From: Pseudomonas tritici
GTDB taxonomy: Bacteria > Pseudomonadota > Gammaproteobacteria > Pseudomonadales > Pseudomonadaceae
DNA: 64,000 nucleotides
NCBI RefSeq assembly: GCF_014268275.3
Contig: NZ_CP077084.1
Location: forward strand, 4,154,001-4,218,000
Reading direction: 5' to 3'
Both the position numbers and the translations under genes were made by a program. Positions 9,034 to 18,220 of the stretch are shown piece by piece (the first letter of the stretch is position 1; the number at the start of each line of letters is the position of its first letter). The notes beneath the pieces are model-generated. The model made no database searches. It had not been told where the DNA came from and worked only from the letters and a program-made list of their open reading frames with translations.

Positions 9034-9834
9034 ATGGCAATGAGCTTGACCCGCACTATTGCGAACACCCAAAGCCCGAATTTCTATGCCGAAATGGGCG
9101 AGTTGATTGCCAACAGTGGGCACGCCGACTTCGCCGCGCACATGCTGCACTTGGTGGACAAATGGGTACCGATCCACCTGGTGGACCTCAGCGAATGGAC
9201 CCTCGACGAGCTACGCGACCGCGTGCTCGATATCACGTTGCTCGGCAGCGCTGGCCAGACGCAGGACCTGCCGCCGCCCCAGCCGCTGAACTCCATGGAC
9301 GACCACCCGTTGCTGCGGGAAATGCTCGGCATGCAGGACCCGCTGCTGATCCAGCTAAAGGCCAAGGCCAAAAGCGCGTACCCACGCGGCACCTCGCACC
9401 AGTGCAACCTGGTGTCGCGCCAGGGCAAACGGCGCTGTGTGATTTCGTTTTATCGCCCGCCCAACCAGCGCGGGTTCTCCCTGGCCGAGTTGTCGTTTCT
9501 CAAGTGCCTGTCGGACACCCTGCTGCCACTTATCGAGTTCCATGCGCAGAGCCTGCGCCAGGCACCGCACGCCGAAGTCGAACCGGCCCACACGTTGCTG
9601 GAACAATCGCAATTGCAGCGTGAGTTCTACAAGCGCCTGTCCCTCGGCGACATCACCCTCTCGGCACGCGAGCAGGAGGTGTGCCTCGGTCTACTGACGG
9701 GCGGCACCGTGCCGCAGATGGCGGAAAAACTCAGCGTGAAGAACAGCTCCATCGAAACCTACCTCAAGCGCGCTGCTGCGAAGTTGGGCGTCAGTGGGCG
9801 ACATGGTTTGGCCAAATGGATGATCGGTGTTTGA
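9034..9834 (+). CDS. LuxR-type transcriptional regulator
   Basis: About 266 residues if started at ATG 9034 (MAMSLTRTIANTQS); AAGGA lies 4 nt upstream, and the ATG at 9040 has a more usual 10-nt spacing, so either may be used. The C-terminal 60 residues form a LuxR/FixJ helix-turn-helix (LSAREQEVCLGLLTGGTV through SSIETYLKRAAAKLGV). The N-terminal 200 residues have no receiver-domain aspartate pattern and look like a GAF-like or unclassified sensory domain. It sits at the edge of the hpa cluster, convergent with hpaA, and an HpaR-like box lies upstream, so a role in aromatic-amine catabolism is plausible but unproven. Confidence 0.7.
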   Translation: MAMSLTRTIANTQSPNFYAEMGELIANSGHADFAAHMLHLVDKWVPIHLVDLSEWTLDELRDRVLDITLLGSAGQTQDLPPPQPLNSMDDHPLLREMLGMQDPLLIQLKAKAKSAYPRGTSHQCNLVSRQGKRRCVISFYRPPNQRGFSLAELSFLKCLSDTLLPLIEFHAQSLRQAPHAEVEPAHTLLEQSQLQREFYKRLSLGDITLSAREQEVCLGLLTGGTVPQMAEKLSVKNSSIETYLKRAAAKLGVSGRHGLAKWMIGV

Positions 9835-9876
9835 TGAATAAATTGAGCGCATTCGCGAGGGTAGGCGCCTGAAGTG

Positions 9877-10737
9877 TCAGCGCAAACCCGACTGTCGCAG
9901 CCGATACTCTCCCGGCGTCAGCTGCGCATAACGAAGGAAAAACCGGCTGAAATACGCCGGGTCCTTGAAACCCAACTGGTAGCAGATTTCGTTCGCGGAG
10001 CTGCCGGTAAACAGCAGTAGGCGCTTGGCTTCCTGCATCACGCGTTCCAGGATCAGGCGCTTGGACGGTAGATCAGCCAGGCGTCGACAGACTTCATTCA
10101 GGCGTGCCTCGGTCACGCCAATCCCCTCGGCATACCGCACCAGCGGCCAGTGCTCCAGATAGTGGGCCTCGATCAATTCGTTGAAGCGATGGAAGATGCG
10201 CAGGTCCTCATGGCGGGTCGGGCGCGCGGGTAACGAGTGCGCGCACAGGCGCAGCAAGCGAATCATGATCAGCCGCGTGAGGCTCTCCAGCGCAGCGGCG
10301 CGCCCTGCCCGTTCAGCGTTGATCTCATCGTTCAAGTCTTCAAACAGTTGATCCAGGCCGTGGTCACCCGCCGTCAGCGCCACACAGGCTGCGCCAGAGG
10401 CAAGGCTGGGGTCGGCGTCAATCACTCCCCACACAAGTTGCTGGCGCACGGTCAGCACATGTCCGTCGGCATCCGCTTCGGTAACAAAAGCGTGCGGCAC
10501 CGTGGGCGGAGTGAGGAAAAACATCGGCCCGGACTCCACGTACTGGCGGTCATCCAGATACACCCGCACCGCACCGCTCTTCACGTAATGCACCTGGAAA
10601 AAACGGTCATGCCGATGCACGGGCATGTTGCGCCCGAAAAAACCCGCCAGGTTGCCGAGCTTGTCGTAATGCACCTCGGCATCGCTGTAACGCTGGTCGT
10701 AGACCTGCCCGATGTTGATGTTGGGAATCGGCTGCAC
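9877..10737 (-). CDS. hpaA: 4-hydroxyphenylacetate catabolism regulatory protein HpaA (AraC/XylS family)
   Basis: 286 residues from a GTG start at 10737, preceded by AGGTG at a 5-nt spacing. The N-terminal half is a cupin-like effector domain (VHRHDRFFQVHYVKSGAV), with conserved histidines as in HpaA proteins that sense 4-hydroxyphenylacetate. The C-terminal ~100 residues hold the two AraC helix-turn-helix motifs, ending in the family signature ANEICYQLGFKDPAYFSRFF. It is divergent from hpaG1, so it probably controls the shared intergenic region or the hydroxylase genes. An AACAAGAA motif lies directly before its ribosome binding site on the minus strand (10757 to 10750), suggesting translational repression by Hfq/Crc. 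Confidence 0.9.
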   Translation of the reverse strand: MQPIPNINIGQVYDQRYSDAEVHYDKLGNLAGFFGRNMPVHRHDRFFQVHYVKSGAVRVYLDDRQYVESGPMFFLTPPTVPHAFVTEADADGHVLTVRQQLVWGVIDADPSLASGAACVALTAGDHGLDQLFEDLNDEINAERAGRAAALESLTRLIMIRLLRLCAHSLPARPTRHEDLRIFHRFNELIEAHYLEHWPLVRYAEGIGVTEARLNEVCRRLADLPSKRLILERVMQEAKRLLLFTGSSANEICYQLGFKDPAYFSRFFLRYAQLTPGEYRLRQSGLR

Positions 10738-10749
10738 GTTGTCACCTGG

Positions 10750-10757
10750 TTCTTGTT
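10750..10757 (-). promoter_or_regulatory. Candidate Hfq/Crc CA motif in the hpaA leader
   Basis: AACAAGAA on the minus strand fits the AANAANAA catabolite-activity motif and sits immediately upstream of the AGGTG ribosome binding site of hpaA, where Hfq/Crc binding would block initiation. Confidence 0.4.
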
Positions 10758-10791
10758 TGAGTGCCGTTGGATTTTGCCACGCTTGACGGTA

Positions 10792-10825
10792 GTTAACATA
10801 TTAATTATAACGTTAACAACTTAAC
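10792..10825 (+). promoter_or_regulatory. Two candidate HpaR boxes in the hpaA-hpaG1 intergenic region
   Basis: GTTAACATATTAAT (10792-10805) and GTTAACAACTTAAC (10812-10825). The second fits the GTTAA-N4-TTAAC pattern exactly and also occurs, with two T-for-C changes, as GTTAATAATTTAAC at 18675-18688 before hpaR. The box ends about 40 bp before the hpaG1 ATG. MarR-family HpaR proteins repress the meta-operon and their own gene through palindromes; assignment to HpaR is inference from position and symmetry. Confidence 0.55.
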
Positions 10826-10865
10826 GAACTGCCTATGCAGCAGTCGCCACCGTCAGGAGAAACGC

Positions 10866-11531
10866 ATGAGCCGTACCCTGCATGATGTTGCCAGCGGCAC
10901 CCTGTTCGGCGTTGCGCTGAACTACCGGGGCCTGCTGGACCAGCATCTCGCCGCCTTCCAGCAGGCGCCCTACCAGAAGCCGCCGACCAAGCCCGTGCTG
11001 TTTATCAAAACCCCGAATACGCGCAACGGGCACAACGCCGTGGTGCTGCATCCACAGGGTGAACGCCTGCAACCCGGCCCCGCCCTGGGTGTGGTGATCG
11101 GCCAGCGTGCGAGCCGCGTCAGCCTGGAAAATGCCATGGCTCATGTGGCGGGCTACGTGGTGGTCAACGAGTTCAGCCTGCCGGAAGACAGCTACTACCG
11201 CCCCGCCGTCAAAGCCAAATGCCGCGATGGCTTTTGCGTCCTCGGGCCACACCTTGTCCCGCGGGATCAGATTGCCAACCCAAACAAGCTGAGCCTCAAA
11301 CTGTCGGTCAACGGCGAACTGCGCCAGGAAAACTCCACCGCCAATTGGGTCCGCGATATCCCGCAATTGATCGCCGAGATCAGCGAATTCATGACCCTGC
11401 ATCCCGGCGATGTGCTGATCACAGGCACCCCTGAAGGCCGCGTGGATGTGCTGCCTGGCGACAAGGTTGAGGTCGAGATCAGCGGCGTGGGCCGCCTTTT
11501 TAGCCATATTCAAGCGGAGACTCAAGCATGA
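10866..11531 (+). CDS. hpaG1: 4-hydroxyphenylacetate degradation isomerase/decarboxylase, HpaG1 subunit
   Basis: 221 residues of the fumarylacetoacetate-hydrolase fold. In E. coli the two halves are fused (HpaG/HpcE); in pseudomonads they are separate genes as here. HpaG decarboxylates 5-oxo-pent-3-ene-1,2,5-tricarboxylate and isomerises the product in the homoprotocatechuate meta-pathway. The segment aligned with the metal-binding Glu-x-Glu of HpaG2 (YECELVAVIGK) reads PGPALGVVIGQ here, so this subunit lacks the acidic ligands and is probably the non-metal half. AGGAG precedes the ATG. The stop overlaps the hpaG2 start as ATGA, implying coupled translation and a heteromeric enzyme. Confidence 0.9.
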   Translation: MSRTLHDVASGTLFGVALNYRGLLDQHLAAFQQAPYQKPPTKPVLFIKTPNTRNGHNAVVLHPQGERLQPGPALGVVIGQRASRVSLENAMAHVAGYVVVNEFSLPEDSYYRPAVKAKCRDGFCVLGPHLVPRDQIANPNKLSLKLSVNGELRQENSTANWVRDIPQLIAEISEFMTLHPGDVLITGTPEGRVDVLPGDKVEVEISGVGRLFSHIQAETQA

Positions 11532-12298
11532 AACACGCCCGCATCCGCTTTGAAGATAATGTCCACGCTGTGCAGGTCGAGGCCGATAACGCCGTGCGCC
11601 TGAGCGATGGTCGCCTGCTCGCCGAGGATCAGGTGGAATGGCTGCCACCGGCCACCGGCACCATGTTCGCCCTCGGTTTGAACTACGCCGACCACGCCGC
11701 CGAGCTGGCCTTCACCCCACCCACGGAACCGCTGGCCTTTATCAAGTCCGTCGGCACCTACACCGGCCACCGCCAACTCACCTGGCGCCCGGACAACGTC
11801 GCCTACATGCACTACGAGTGCGAGCTCGTGGCAGTGATCGGCAAGGTCGCACGCAACGTCAAGCGCGCCGGCGCCCTGGATTACCTGGCCGGCTATACGG
11901 TGTGCAACGACTACGCGATCCGCGACTACCTGGAAAACTACTACCGCCCCAACCTGCGCGTAAAAAACCGCGACGCCACCACCCCGGTCGGCCCGTGGAT
12001 CGTCGATGTCGCAGACGTACCCGACCCGAGCAACCTGAAGCTGCGCACGTGGATCAACGGTGAACTGCGCCAGGAAGGCAGCACCCGCGACATGATTTTC
12101 GATATCCCCTACCTCATCGAATACCTGTCCAGCTTCATGACTCTGCAACCCGGCGACATGATCGCCACCGGCACGCCCGAGGGCCTGGCCGATGTGGTGC
12201 CCGGCGATGAAGTGGTGGTGGAAGTCGAAGGCGTGGGCCGGCTGGTCAACCGAATTGTCAGCGAGACGGAATTCTTCTCCGTCCGTAAAGAGGCGTGA
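11528..12298 (+). CDS. hpaG2: 4-hydroxyphenylacetate degradation isomerase/decarboxylase, HpaG2 subunit
   Basis: 256 residues, fumarylacetoacetate-hydrolase superfamily. It contains the conserved nucleotide of the fold, FALGLNYADHAAEL, and the divalent-metal ligands Glu-x-Glu in MHYECELVAVIG, followed by an NDYAIRDY segment. It therefore carries the complete metal site missing from HpaG1. It acts on the tricarboxylate made by HpaE and HpaF, giving 2-oxohept-3-ene-1,7-dioate for HpaH. It overlaps hpaG1 by 4 bp and is followed after 5 bp by the hpaE ATG. Confidence 0.9.
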   Translation: MKHARIRFEDNVHAVQVEADNAVRLSDGRLLAEDQVEWLPPATGTMFALGLNYADHAAELAFTPPTEPLAFIKSVGTYTGHRQLTWRPDNVAYMHYECELVAVIGKVARNVKRAGALDYLAGYTVCNDYAIRDYLENYYRPNLRVKNRDATTPVGPWIVDVADVPDPSNLKLRTWINGELRQEGSTRDMIFDIPYLIEYLSSFMTLQPGDMIATGTPEGLADVVPGDEVVVEVEGVGRLVNRIVSETEFFSVRKEA

Positions 12299-12303
12299 GA
12301 GAC

Positions 12304-13764
12304 ATGATCAAACACTGGATCAACGGCCGTGAAGTCGAAAGCAAAGACACCTTCATCAATTACAACCCGGCCACTGGCGAGGCGATTGGTGAAGTCGCCA
12401 GCGGCGGCCCGGAGGAAGTCGCGCAAGCCGTAGCGGCAGCCAAGGCAGCGTTCCCCAAGTGGGCCAACACCCCAGCCAAGGAACGTGCACGCCTGATGCG
12501 CAAGCTCGGTGAGCTGATCGAGCAGAACGTGCCGCACCTGGCCGAACTGGAAACCCTCGACACCGGGCTGCCGATCCACCAGACCAAAAACGTATTGATT
12601 CCGCGCGCCTCGCACAACTTCGACTTCTTCGCCGAAGTCTGCACACGTATGGACGGCCACAGTTATCCGGTGGACGACCAGATGCTCAACTACACCCTGT
12701 ACCAACCGGTGGGCGTGTGCGGGTTGGTGTCGCCGTGGAACGTGCCGTTCATGACCGCTACCTGGAAGACCGCGCCGTGCCTTGCCCTGGGCAATACGGC
12801 GGTGTTGAAGATGTCGGAACTGTCGCCGCTGACCGCCAATGAACTGGGGCGCCTGGCGCTAGAAGCCGGGATTCCCAACGGCGTGCTCAACGTGATCCAG
12901 GGTTATGGCGCCACGGCGGGCGATGCCCTGGTACGTCACCCGGATGTGCGCGCTATTTCCTTTACCGGCGGCACCGCCACCGGCAAGAAAATCATGCAGA
13001 CCGCAGGCCTGAAAAAGTACTCCATGGAGCTGGGCGGCAAGTCGCCGGTGCTGATCTTTGAAGACGCTGATCTGGAGCGGGCCCTCGACGCGGCGCTGTT
13101 CACGATCTTTTCGCTGAACGGCGAACGTTGCACCGCCGGCAGCCGCATTTTTATCCAGGAAAGCGTCTACCCGCAGTTTGTCGCCGAATTCGCCGCCCGC
13201 GCGAAACGCCTGATCGTAGGGGACCCGCAAGACCCGAAGACCCAGGTCGGCTCGATGATCACCCAGGCGCATTACGACAAGGTCACCGGCTACATCAGGA
13301 TTGGTATCGAGGAAGGTGCGACCCTGCTCGCCGGTGGCCTGGAACGGCCAGCCAACTTGCCGGCGCACTTGAGCCGCGGCCAGTTTATCCAGCCGACGGT
13401 ATTTGCCGACGTGAACAACAACATGCGCATCGCTCAGGAAGAAATCTTCGGCCCGGTGGTGTGCCTCATTCCCTTCAAGGACGAGGCCGAGGCCCTGCAA
13501 CTGGCCAACGACACCGAGTACGGCCTGGCCTCCTACATCTGGACCCAGGACATCGGCAAGGCCCATCGCCTGGCGCGCGGTATTGAAGCCGGCATGGTAT
13601 TTATCAACAGCCAGAACGTGCGCGATTTGCGTCAGCCGTTCGGTGGGGTGAAAGGTTCAGGTACCGGTCGCGAAGGTGGCCAGTACAGCTTTGAAGTGTT
13701 TGCCGAGATCAAGAACGTGTGCATTTCCATGGGCAGTCATCACATCCCGCGTTGGGGCGTGTAA
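12304..13764 (+). CDS. hpaE: 5-carboxymethyl-2-hydroxymuconate semialdehyde dehydrogenase
   Basis: 486 residues starting at MIKHWINGREVESKDTF; an in-frame GTG at 12295 overlapping the hpaG2 stop is less likely. It is an NAD-dependent aldehyde dehydrogenase: general-base glutamate in MELGGKSPV, catalytic cysteine in NGERCTAGSR, and the EEIFGPVV motif near the C-terminus. It oxidises the ring-cleavage semialdehyde produced by HpaD to 5-carboxymethyl-2-hydroxymuconate. It lies in the hpaG1-G2-E-D-F-X-H-I series; a REP doublet separates it from hpaD. Confidence 0.92.
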   Translation: MIKHWINGREVESKDTFINYNPATGEAIGEVASGGPEEVAQAVAAAKAAFPKWANTPAKERARLMRKLGELIEQNVPHLAELETLDTGLPIHQTKNVLIPRASHNFDFFAEVCTRMDGHSYPVDDQMLNYTLYQPVGVCGLVSPWNVPFMTATWKTAPCLALGNTAVLKMSELSPLTANELGRLALEAGIPNGVLNVIQGYGATAGDALVRHPDVRAISFTGGTATGKKIMQTAGLKKYSMELGGKSPVLIFEDADLERALDAALFTIFSLNGERCTAGSRIFIQESVYPQFVAEFAARAKRLIVGDPQDPKTQVGSMITQAHYDKVTGYIRIGIEEGATLLAGGLERPANLPAHLSRGQFIQPTVFADVNNNMRIAQEEIFGPVVCLIPFKDEAEALQLANDTEYGLASYIWTQDIGKAHRLARGIEAGMVFINSQNVRDLRQPFGGVKGSGTGREGGQYSFEVFAEIKNVCISMGSHHIPRWGV

Positions 13765-13783
13765 TTCGGGACATGCTAGCTGT

Positions 13784-13865
13784 CCTGTGGGAGCCGGGCT
13801 TGCCCGCGATGCGGTGCCTCAGGAGAACGCGTCGATGCCATCGCAGGCGAGCCAGCTCCCACAGG
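13784..13865. repeat. REP doublet (REPIN-like) inside the hpa operon
   Basis: Two inverted REP units: CCTGTGGGAGCCGGGCTTGC at the left, and GCTCCCACAGG closing the right unit, with a GCGATGCGG / CCATCGCAGGCGAGCC interior. It fills the 144-bp gap between hpaE and hpaD. It belongs to the GTGGGAGC family also seen at 18166, 38919, 40300 and 44009. The RNA hairpin may affect relative expression of the operon's two halves. Confidence 0.8.
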
Positions 13866-13908
13866 GATCTCATTGTCATTACAAGAATAATTATTCAGGA
13901 GAATCATC

Positions 13909-14766
13909 ATGGGCGAAGTGGTCCTGGCGGCGAAGATCTGCCACGTACCGTCGATGTACCTGTCGGAACTGCCCGGCAAGCATCACGGCTGTCGCGACGC
14001 GGCGATTGCCGGGCACAAGGAAATCGGCCGCCGCGCCCGCGAGCTGGGCGCCGACACGGCGGTGGTGTTTGACGTGCACTGGCTGGTCAACAGCGGTTAT
14101 CACATCAATTGCGGCGAGCAATTCCAGGGCACCTACACCAGCAACGAGCTGCCGCATTTCATCAAGAACATGGACTACGCCTACCCCGGTTGCCCGGAAC
14201 TGGGCGAGCTGATCGCCGCCGAGGCCAACCTGGCCGGCGTGCGCAGCATGGCCCATAACATCCCGAGCCTGGAGCTGGAATACGGCACGCTGGTGCCCAT
14301 GCGCTACATGCACATGGGCGTGCCGGAGGATGAGAAATTCAAGGTCATTTCGATCGCCGCGTGGTGCGCCTGGCACCGCCTGGAAGACAGCTTTGCCTTC
14401 GGTGCCGCCGTACGCCGGGCGATCGAGAAGAGCGATCGCAAGGTGCTGGTGCTGGCGTCCGGCTCGCTGTCCCACCGGTTTTCGGACGACCGCGAGGCCG
14501 AGGCGAATATCCACAACTGGACCCGCGAGTTCGACAAACAGATGGACCTGCACGTGGTGGAAATGTGGAAGCAAGGCCGTTTCAAAGAGTTCTGCGCGAT
14601 GCTGCCGGACTACGCCGAACACTGCTTTGGCGAAGGCAAGATGCACGACACCGCCATGCTCCTGGGCCTGCTCGGCGGGCCGGAATATGCCCAGCCGGCG
14701 GAGATCATTACGCCGCCGTTCGGCAGTTCGGGCACCGGCCAGATCAACGCGATTTTCCCGCTATAG
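13909..14766 (+). CDS. hpaD: 3,4-dihydroxyphenylacetate (homoprotocatechuate) 2,3-dioxygenase
   Basis: 285 residues, LigB-type (class III) extradiol dioxygenase using non-haem Fe(II). The candidate iron ligands are the histidines in AKICHVPSMY and VFDVHWLVNSGYH. It opens the homoprotocatechuate ring between C2 and C3 to 5-carboxymethyl-2-hydroxymuconate semialdehyde. AGGAG lies 9-13 nt before the ATG. It belongs to the LigB superfamily as in E. coli HpaD and not to the vicinal-oxygen-chelate type found in some Gram-positive pathways. It is the first gene after the REP doublet and is followed by hpaF after 15 bp. Confidence 0.92.
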   Translation: MGEVVLAAKICHVPSMYLSELPGKHHGCRDAAIAGHKEIGRRARELGADTAVVFDVHWLVNSGYHINCGEQFQGTYTSNELPHFIKNMDYAYPGCPELGELIAAEANLAGVRSMAHNIPSLELEYGTLVPMRYMHMGVPEDEKFKVISIAAWCAWHRLEDSFAFGAAVRRAIEKSDRKVLVLASGSLSHRFSDDREAEANIHNWTREFDKQMDLHVVEMWKQGRFKEFCAMLPDYAEHCFGEGKMHDTAMLLGLLGGPEYAQPAEIITPPFGSSGTGQINAIFPL

Positions 14767-14781
14767 AACTGGGAGAAACCC

Positions 14782-15174
14782 ATGCCGCATTTTATCGCCG
14801 AGTACACCGACAACATTGAACAGCAGGCCGACCTGCCTGGCCTGTTTGAAAAGGTTCACCGCGTGTTGGGAGACAGTGACGTGTTTCCCTTGGGCGGTAT
14901 TCGCAGCCGCGGCGTGCGCCTGGACACCTGGCGCATGGCCGATGGCAAGCACGACTACGCCTTTGTGCACATGACCCTCAAGGTCGGCCATGGCCGCGAC
15001 CTGGCCACGCGCCAGGCGGTGGCCGAGGCGTTGTTTGCGCTGATCACCGAACACTTCGCCCCGTTGCAGGCGCAACGCTTGCTGGCACTGTCATTCGAGA
15101 TGGTCGAGTTACATCCGCAGCTCAACTACAAGCTGAACAATGTGCATGCGTTCCTGAACAACCCGGCGGGCTGA
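14782..15174 (+). CDS. hpaF: 5-carboxymethyl-2-hydroxymuconate delta-isomerase
   Basis: 130 residues of the tautomerase/CHMI family. The second residue is proline (MPHFIAEYTDNIE), which becomes the catalytic N-terminal Pro1 after Met removal, a defining feature. Length matches known HpaF/HpcD. It ketonises the product of HpaE so that HpaG can decarboxylate it. GGGAGAAACCC provides the ribosome binding site, and the gene lies between hpaD and hpaX. Confidence 0.9.
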   Translation: MPHFIAEYTDNIEQQADLPGLFEKVHRVLGDSDVFPLGGIRSRGVRLDTWRMADGKHDYAFVHMTLKVGHGRDLATRQAVAEALFALITEHFAPLQAQRLLALSFEMVELHPQLNYKLNNVHAFLNNPAG

Positions 15175-15220
15175 ATCCCGCCGCTCCCCTCACGGCCACT
15201 CAGACAAAAAGTACAACATC

Positions 15221-16525
15221 ATGAGCACAGCCCAATCCACTGCCAGCCGCGCGCTGGCCGAGCACGACCGCACCCATCGTTTGGTGACGTGGCGCCTGAT
15301 GCCGCTGTTGCTGGTGTGTTACCTGTTCGCCCATCTGGACCGCATCAACATCGGCTTCGCCAAGATGCAGATGAGCAGCGACCTGCATTTCAGCGACACG
15401 GTCTACGGTTTCGGCGCCGGACTGTTCTTTATCGCCTACGCGCTGTTTGGCGTGCCGAGCAATATCGCACTCGACCGCGTCGGCCCCAGGCGTTGGATCG
15501 CCAGCCTGATGGTGGTGTGGGGCGTGTTGTCCACCGGCATGCTGTGGGTGGAGAGCGCGCGTGGTTTCTATGTACTGCGCTTTTTGCTGGGGGTCGCCGA
15601 GGCCGGTTTTTTCCCCGGGATCCTGGTGTTTCTCAACCGTTGGTACCCTGCGCGGCGCAGGGCCCAGGTCACGGCGTTGTTTGCGATTGCGGTACCGATG
15701 GCCGGTGTGTTGGGCGGGCCCTTGTCCGGGGCGATCCTCGAACATTTCCATAATGTGGGCGGCATGCGCGGCTGGCAGTGGATGTTCTTGATCGAAGGCC
15801 TGCCCGTGGTGTTGCTGGGGCTGGTGGTGCTCAAGTGGCTGCCGGATAGCTTTGACTCGGCGCGCTGGCTTACGCCTGAGCAGAAACAACAACTGTACGC
15901 CCAACTGCGCAGCGAAGAACAGCGCAAGACCATCACCTCGTTCGGCGGCATCCTGCGCGACCCGCAGGTGTGGTTGCTGGTGGCGGTGTATTTCGCCGTG
16001 ATGCTGGCGGTCAACACGCTGGCGTTCTGGATGCCCACCCTGATCCACGGCGCCGGCATTGGCCGCGACAGCCAGGTCGGCCTGCTCAGCGCCGTGCCGT
16101 ACCTGGCCGGGTGTTTCTTCATGATCGGCTGCGGGCGTTCATCCGACCGCCATCGCGAACGCCGCTGGCACCTGTGTGTGCCGCTGCTGATGGCCGCCGT
16201 CGGCATCGCCGTGGCCGGCCTGGCGCCGGGAAATCCATTGCTGGTGATGGGCGGGCTGGTGGTCGCCGGCATGGGCGCCAGTGCAGCGTTGCCGATGTTC
16301 TGGCAACTGCCGCCGGCGTTTCTGTCCAACACGACCCAAGCGGCCGGCATCGCCATGATCAGCTCGTTCGGCAGCATCGCCGCGTTCCTCGCGCCGTATC
16401 TGATCGGCTGGATGCGCGACGCCACCCATAGCGCCAGCCTGGCCCTTTACGTACTCGCCCTGTTTATCGCCCTCGGCGGCCTGCTGGTGCTGCGCACCCA
16501 CGCTGCCATCGTTAACCCACACTAA
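15221..16525 (+). CDS. hpaX: 4-hydroxyphenylacetate permease (MFS)
   Basis: 434 residues with about twelve membrane spans, anion:cation symporter (ACS) branch of the major facilitator superfamily. The first span ends in [17 protein letters not shown], diagnostic of this branch, which includes HpaX and phthalate permeases. It imports 4-hydroxyphenylacetate from the environment, independently of the amine permease at 24.5-26.0 kb. The gene sits between hpaF and hpaH. Confidence 0.9.
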   Translation: MSTAQSTASRALAEHDRTHRLVTWRLMPLLLVCYLFAHLDRINIGFAKMQMSSDLHFSDTVYGFGAGLFFIAYALFGVPSNIALDRVGPRRWIASLMVVWGVLSTGMLWVESARGFYVLRFLLGVAEAGFFPGILVFLNRWYPARRRAQVTALFAIAVPMAGVLGGPLSGAILEHFHNVGGMRGWQWMFLIEGLPVVLLGLVVLKWLPDSFDSARWLTPEQKQQLYAQLRSEEQRKTITSFGGILRDPQVWLLVAVYFAVMLAVNTLAFWMPTLIHGAGIGRDSQVGLLSAVPYLAGCFFMIGCGRSSDRHRERRWHLCVPLLMAAVGIAVAGLAPGNPLLVMGGLVVAGMGASAALPMFWQLPPAFLSNTTQAAGIAMISSFGSIAAFLAPYLIGWMRDATHSASLALYVLALFIALGGLLVLRTHAAIVNPH

Positions 16526-16536
16526 GGACGCTTGCC

Positions 16537-17340
16537 ATGCTCGACTCCCAGCAAATCCTCCAGGCCGCTGCCAACCTGGACCGCGCCGAACGCAGCCGCG
16601 AACAGGTCCGCCAGTTTTCCCTCGACTATCCGGGCATCACGATTGACGACGCCTACGCCATCCAGCGCGCCTGGGTGGCGCAGAAGATCAAGGACGGGCG
16701 TACGTTGAAGGGCCACAAGATCGGCCTCACGTCGCGGGCCATGCAAGTGTCGTCGAACATCACCGAGCCCGACTACGGGGCTCTGCTCGATGACATGTTT
16801 TTCGACGAAGGCAGCGACATTCCCTTCGAACGCTTCATCGTGCCGCGGGTGGAGGTGGAACTCGCGTTTATCCTCGGCAAACCGCTCAAGGGCCCGAACT
16901 GCACGGTGTTCGATGTGCTCGACGCGACCGAATGGGTGATCCCGGCGCTGGAAATCATTGACGCGCGCATCCAGCAGGTCGACCCGCAGACCAACGCTAC
17001 CCGCAAAGTCTTCGACACCATCTCCGACAACGCCGCCAATGCCGGTGTGGTGCTGGGCGGCCGCGCCGTGCGGCCTACCGAGATCGACCTGCGCAAAGTA
17101 CCCGCTGTGCTGTACCGCAATGGCGTAATCGAAGAATCTGGTGTATCGGCGGCGGTGCTGAATCACCCGGCAAAAGGCGTCGCCTGGCTGGCAAACAAGC
17201 TGGCAGCCTATGACGTGACGCTGTTGCCGGGGCAAATCATTCTTGGCGGCTCTTTCACCCGGCCGGTCGCGGCCAGGCCTGGCGACACCTTTCATGTCGA
17301 CTACGACATGCTCGGCTCGATTGCCTGCCGCTTCGTCTGA
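16537..17340 (+). CDS. hpaH: 2-oxohept-4-ene-1,7-dioate hydratase
   Basis: 267 residues, hydratase/decarboxylase branch of the fumarylacetoacetate-hydrolase fold (MhpD/HpaH family). The Glu-x-Glu metal site lies in [13 protein letters not shown], and [12 protein letters not shown] is conserved in the family. It hydrates 2-oxohept-4-ene-1,7-dioate to 4-hydroxy-2-oxoheptane-1,7-dioate. AAGGA precedes the ATG. It lies 11 bp after hpaX and 16 bp before hpaI. It should not be confused with the Acinetobacter hydroxylase, also abbreviated HPAH, whose homologue is at 28138-29307. Confidence 0.92.
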   Translation: MLDSQQILQAAANLDRAERSREQVRQFSLDYPGITIDDAYAIQRAWVAQKIKDGRTLKGHKIGLTSRAMQVSSNITEPDYGALLDDMFFDEGSDIPFERFIVPRVEVELAFILGKPLKGPNCTVFDVLDATEWVIPALEIIDARIQQVDPQTNATRKVFDTISDNAANAGVVLGGRAVRPTEIDLRKVPAVLYRNGVIEESGVSAAVLNHPAKGVAWLANKLAAYDVTLLPGQIILGGSFTRPVAARPGDTFHVDYDMLGSIACRFV

Positions 17341-17356
17341 ACCCTGGAGGATCGTC

Positions 17357-18157
17357 ATGGACATGCCCGTCAACCACTTCAAACAACGCCTGCACAAGGG
17401 CGAGGTACAGATCGGCCTGTGGCTCGGCCTCGCCAACGCTTACAGTGCGGAATTGGCCGCCAACGCCGGTTTCGACTGGCTGCTGATCGACGGCGAACAC
17501 GCGCCCAATCACCTGCACGGCATGCTCGGCCAGTTGCAGGCGGTAGCGCCCTACCCTAGCCAGGCGTTGATTCGTCCGGTGATTGGTGACAGCGCGCTCA
17601 TCAAGCAGCTGTTGGATATCGGCGCCCAGACACTGCTGGTGCCCATGGTGGAAAGCGCCGCCCAGGCCCGCGAACTGGTACGCGCCATGCGTTATCCGCC
17701 ACAGGGTATTCGCGGTGTGGGCAGCGCCCTGGCCCGGGCTTCGCGCTGGAACAGCATTCCCGGTTACCTCGATCAGGCGGATGCACAGATGTGCCTGCTG
17801 GTGCAGATTGAAAACCGTGAAGGCCTGGCGAATCTGGATGAGATTGCCGCCATTGAGGGGGTGGACGGCGTGTTCATCGGCCCGGCGGATTTGAGTGCGT
17901 CGATGGGGCATCGGGGCAATCCTGGGCATCCGGAGGTGCAGGTGGCGATTGAACAGGCAATCGCGCGCATCGTGCAGTCGGGCAAGGCGGCGGGGATTCT
18001 CAGTGCTGATGAAAGCCTGGCGCGCCGTTATATCGAGCTGGGTGCGACGTTTGTGGCAGTGGGAGTGGATACCACGGTGTTGATGCGTGGGTTGCAGGCG
18101 CTGGCGGGGAAATTCAAAGGCATTCCCGAGGCCACCCCAGGAGGAGGAGTCTACTGA
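17357..18157 (+). CDS. hpaI: 4-hydroxy-2-oxoheptane-1,7-dioate aldolase
   Basis: 266 residues from [12 protein letters not shown], with GGAGG 6-10 nt before the ATG. Class II pyruvate aldolase of the HpcH/HpaI family: catalytic histidine in [10 protein letters not shown], metal ligands in VQIENREGL and [10 protein letters not shown]. It splits the seven-carbon acid into pyruvate and succinate semialdehyde, the last step of the pathway. It is the last gene of the operon and is followed by a perfect hairpin. Confidence 0.92.
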   Translation: MDMPVNHFKQRLHKGEVQIGLWLGLANAYSAELAANAGFDWLLIDGEHAPNHLHGMLGQLQAVAPYPSQALIRPVIGDSALIKQLLDIGAQTLLVPMVESAAQARELVRAMRYPPQGIRGVGSALARASRWNSIPGYLDQADAQMCLLVQIENREGLANLDEIAAIEGVDGVFIGPADLSASMGHRGNPGHPEVQVAIEQAIARIVQSGKAAGILSADESLARRYIELGATFVAVGVDTTVLMRGLQALAGKFKGIPEATPGGGVY

Positions 18158-18165
18158 GATCTCCT

Positions 18166-18191
18166 GTGGGAGCTGGCTTGCCAGCTCCCAC
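18166..18191. terminator. REP-derived hairpin between hpaI and hpaR
   Basis: GTGGGAGCTGGC-TT-GCCAGCTCCCAC: a perfect 12-bp stem with a 2-nt loop, between two convergent genes. It lacks a strong T run, so it may act as a bidirectional mRNA 3' end or weak terminator. Confidence 0.6.
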
Positions 18192-18220
18192 CTTTGGCCT
18201 GTAGTGGGCCATGCATTGAT

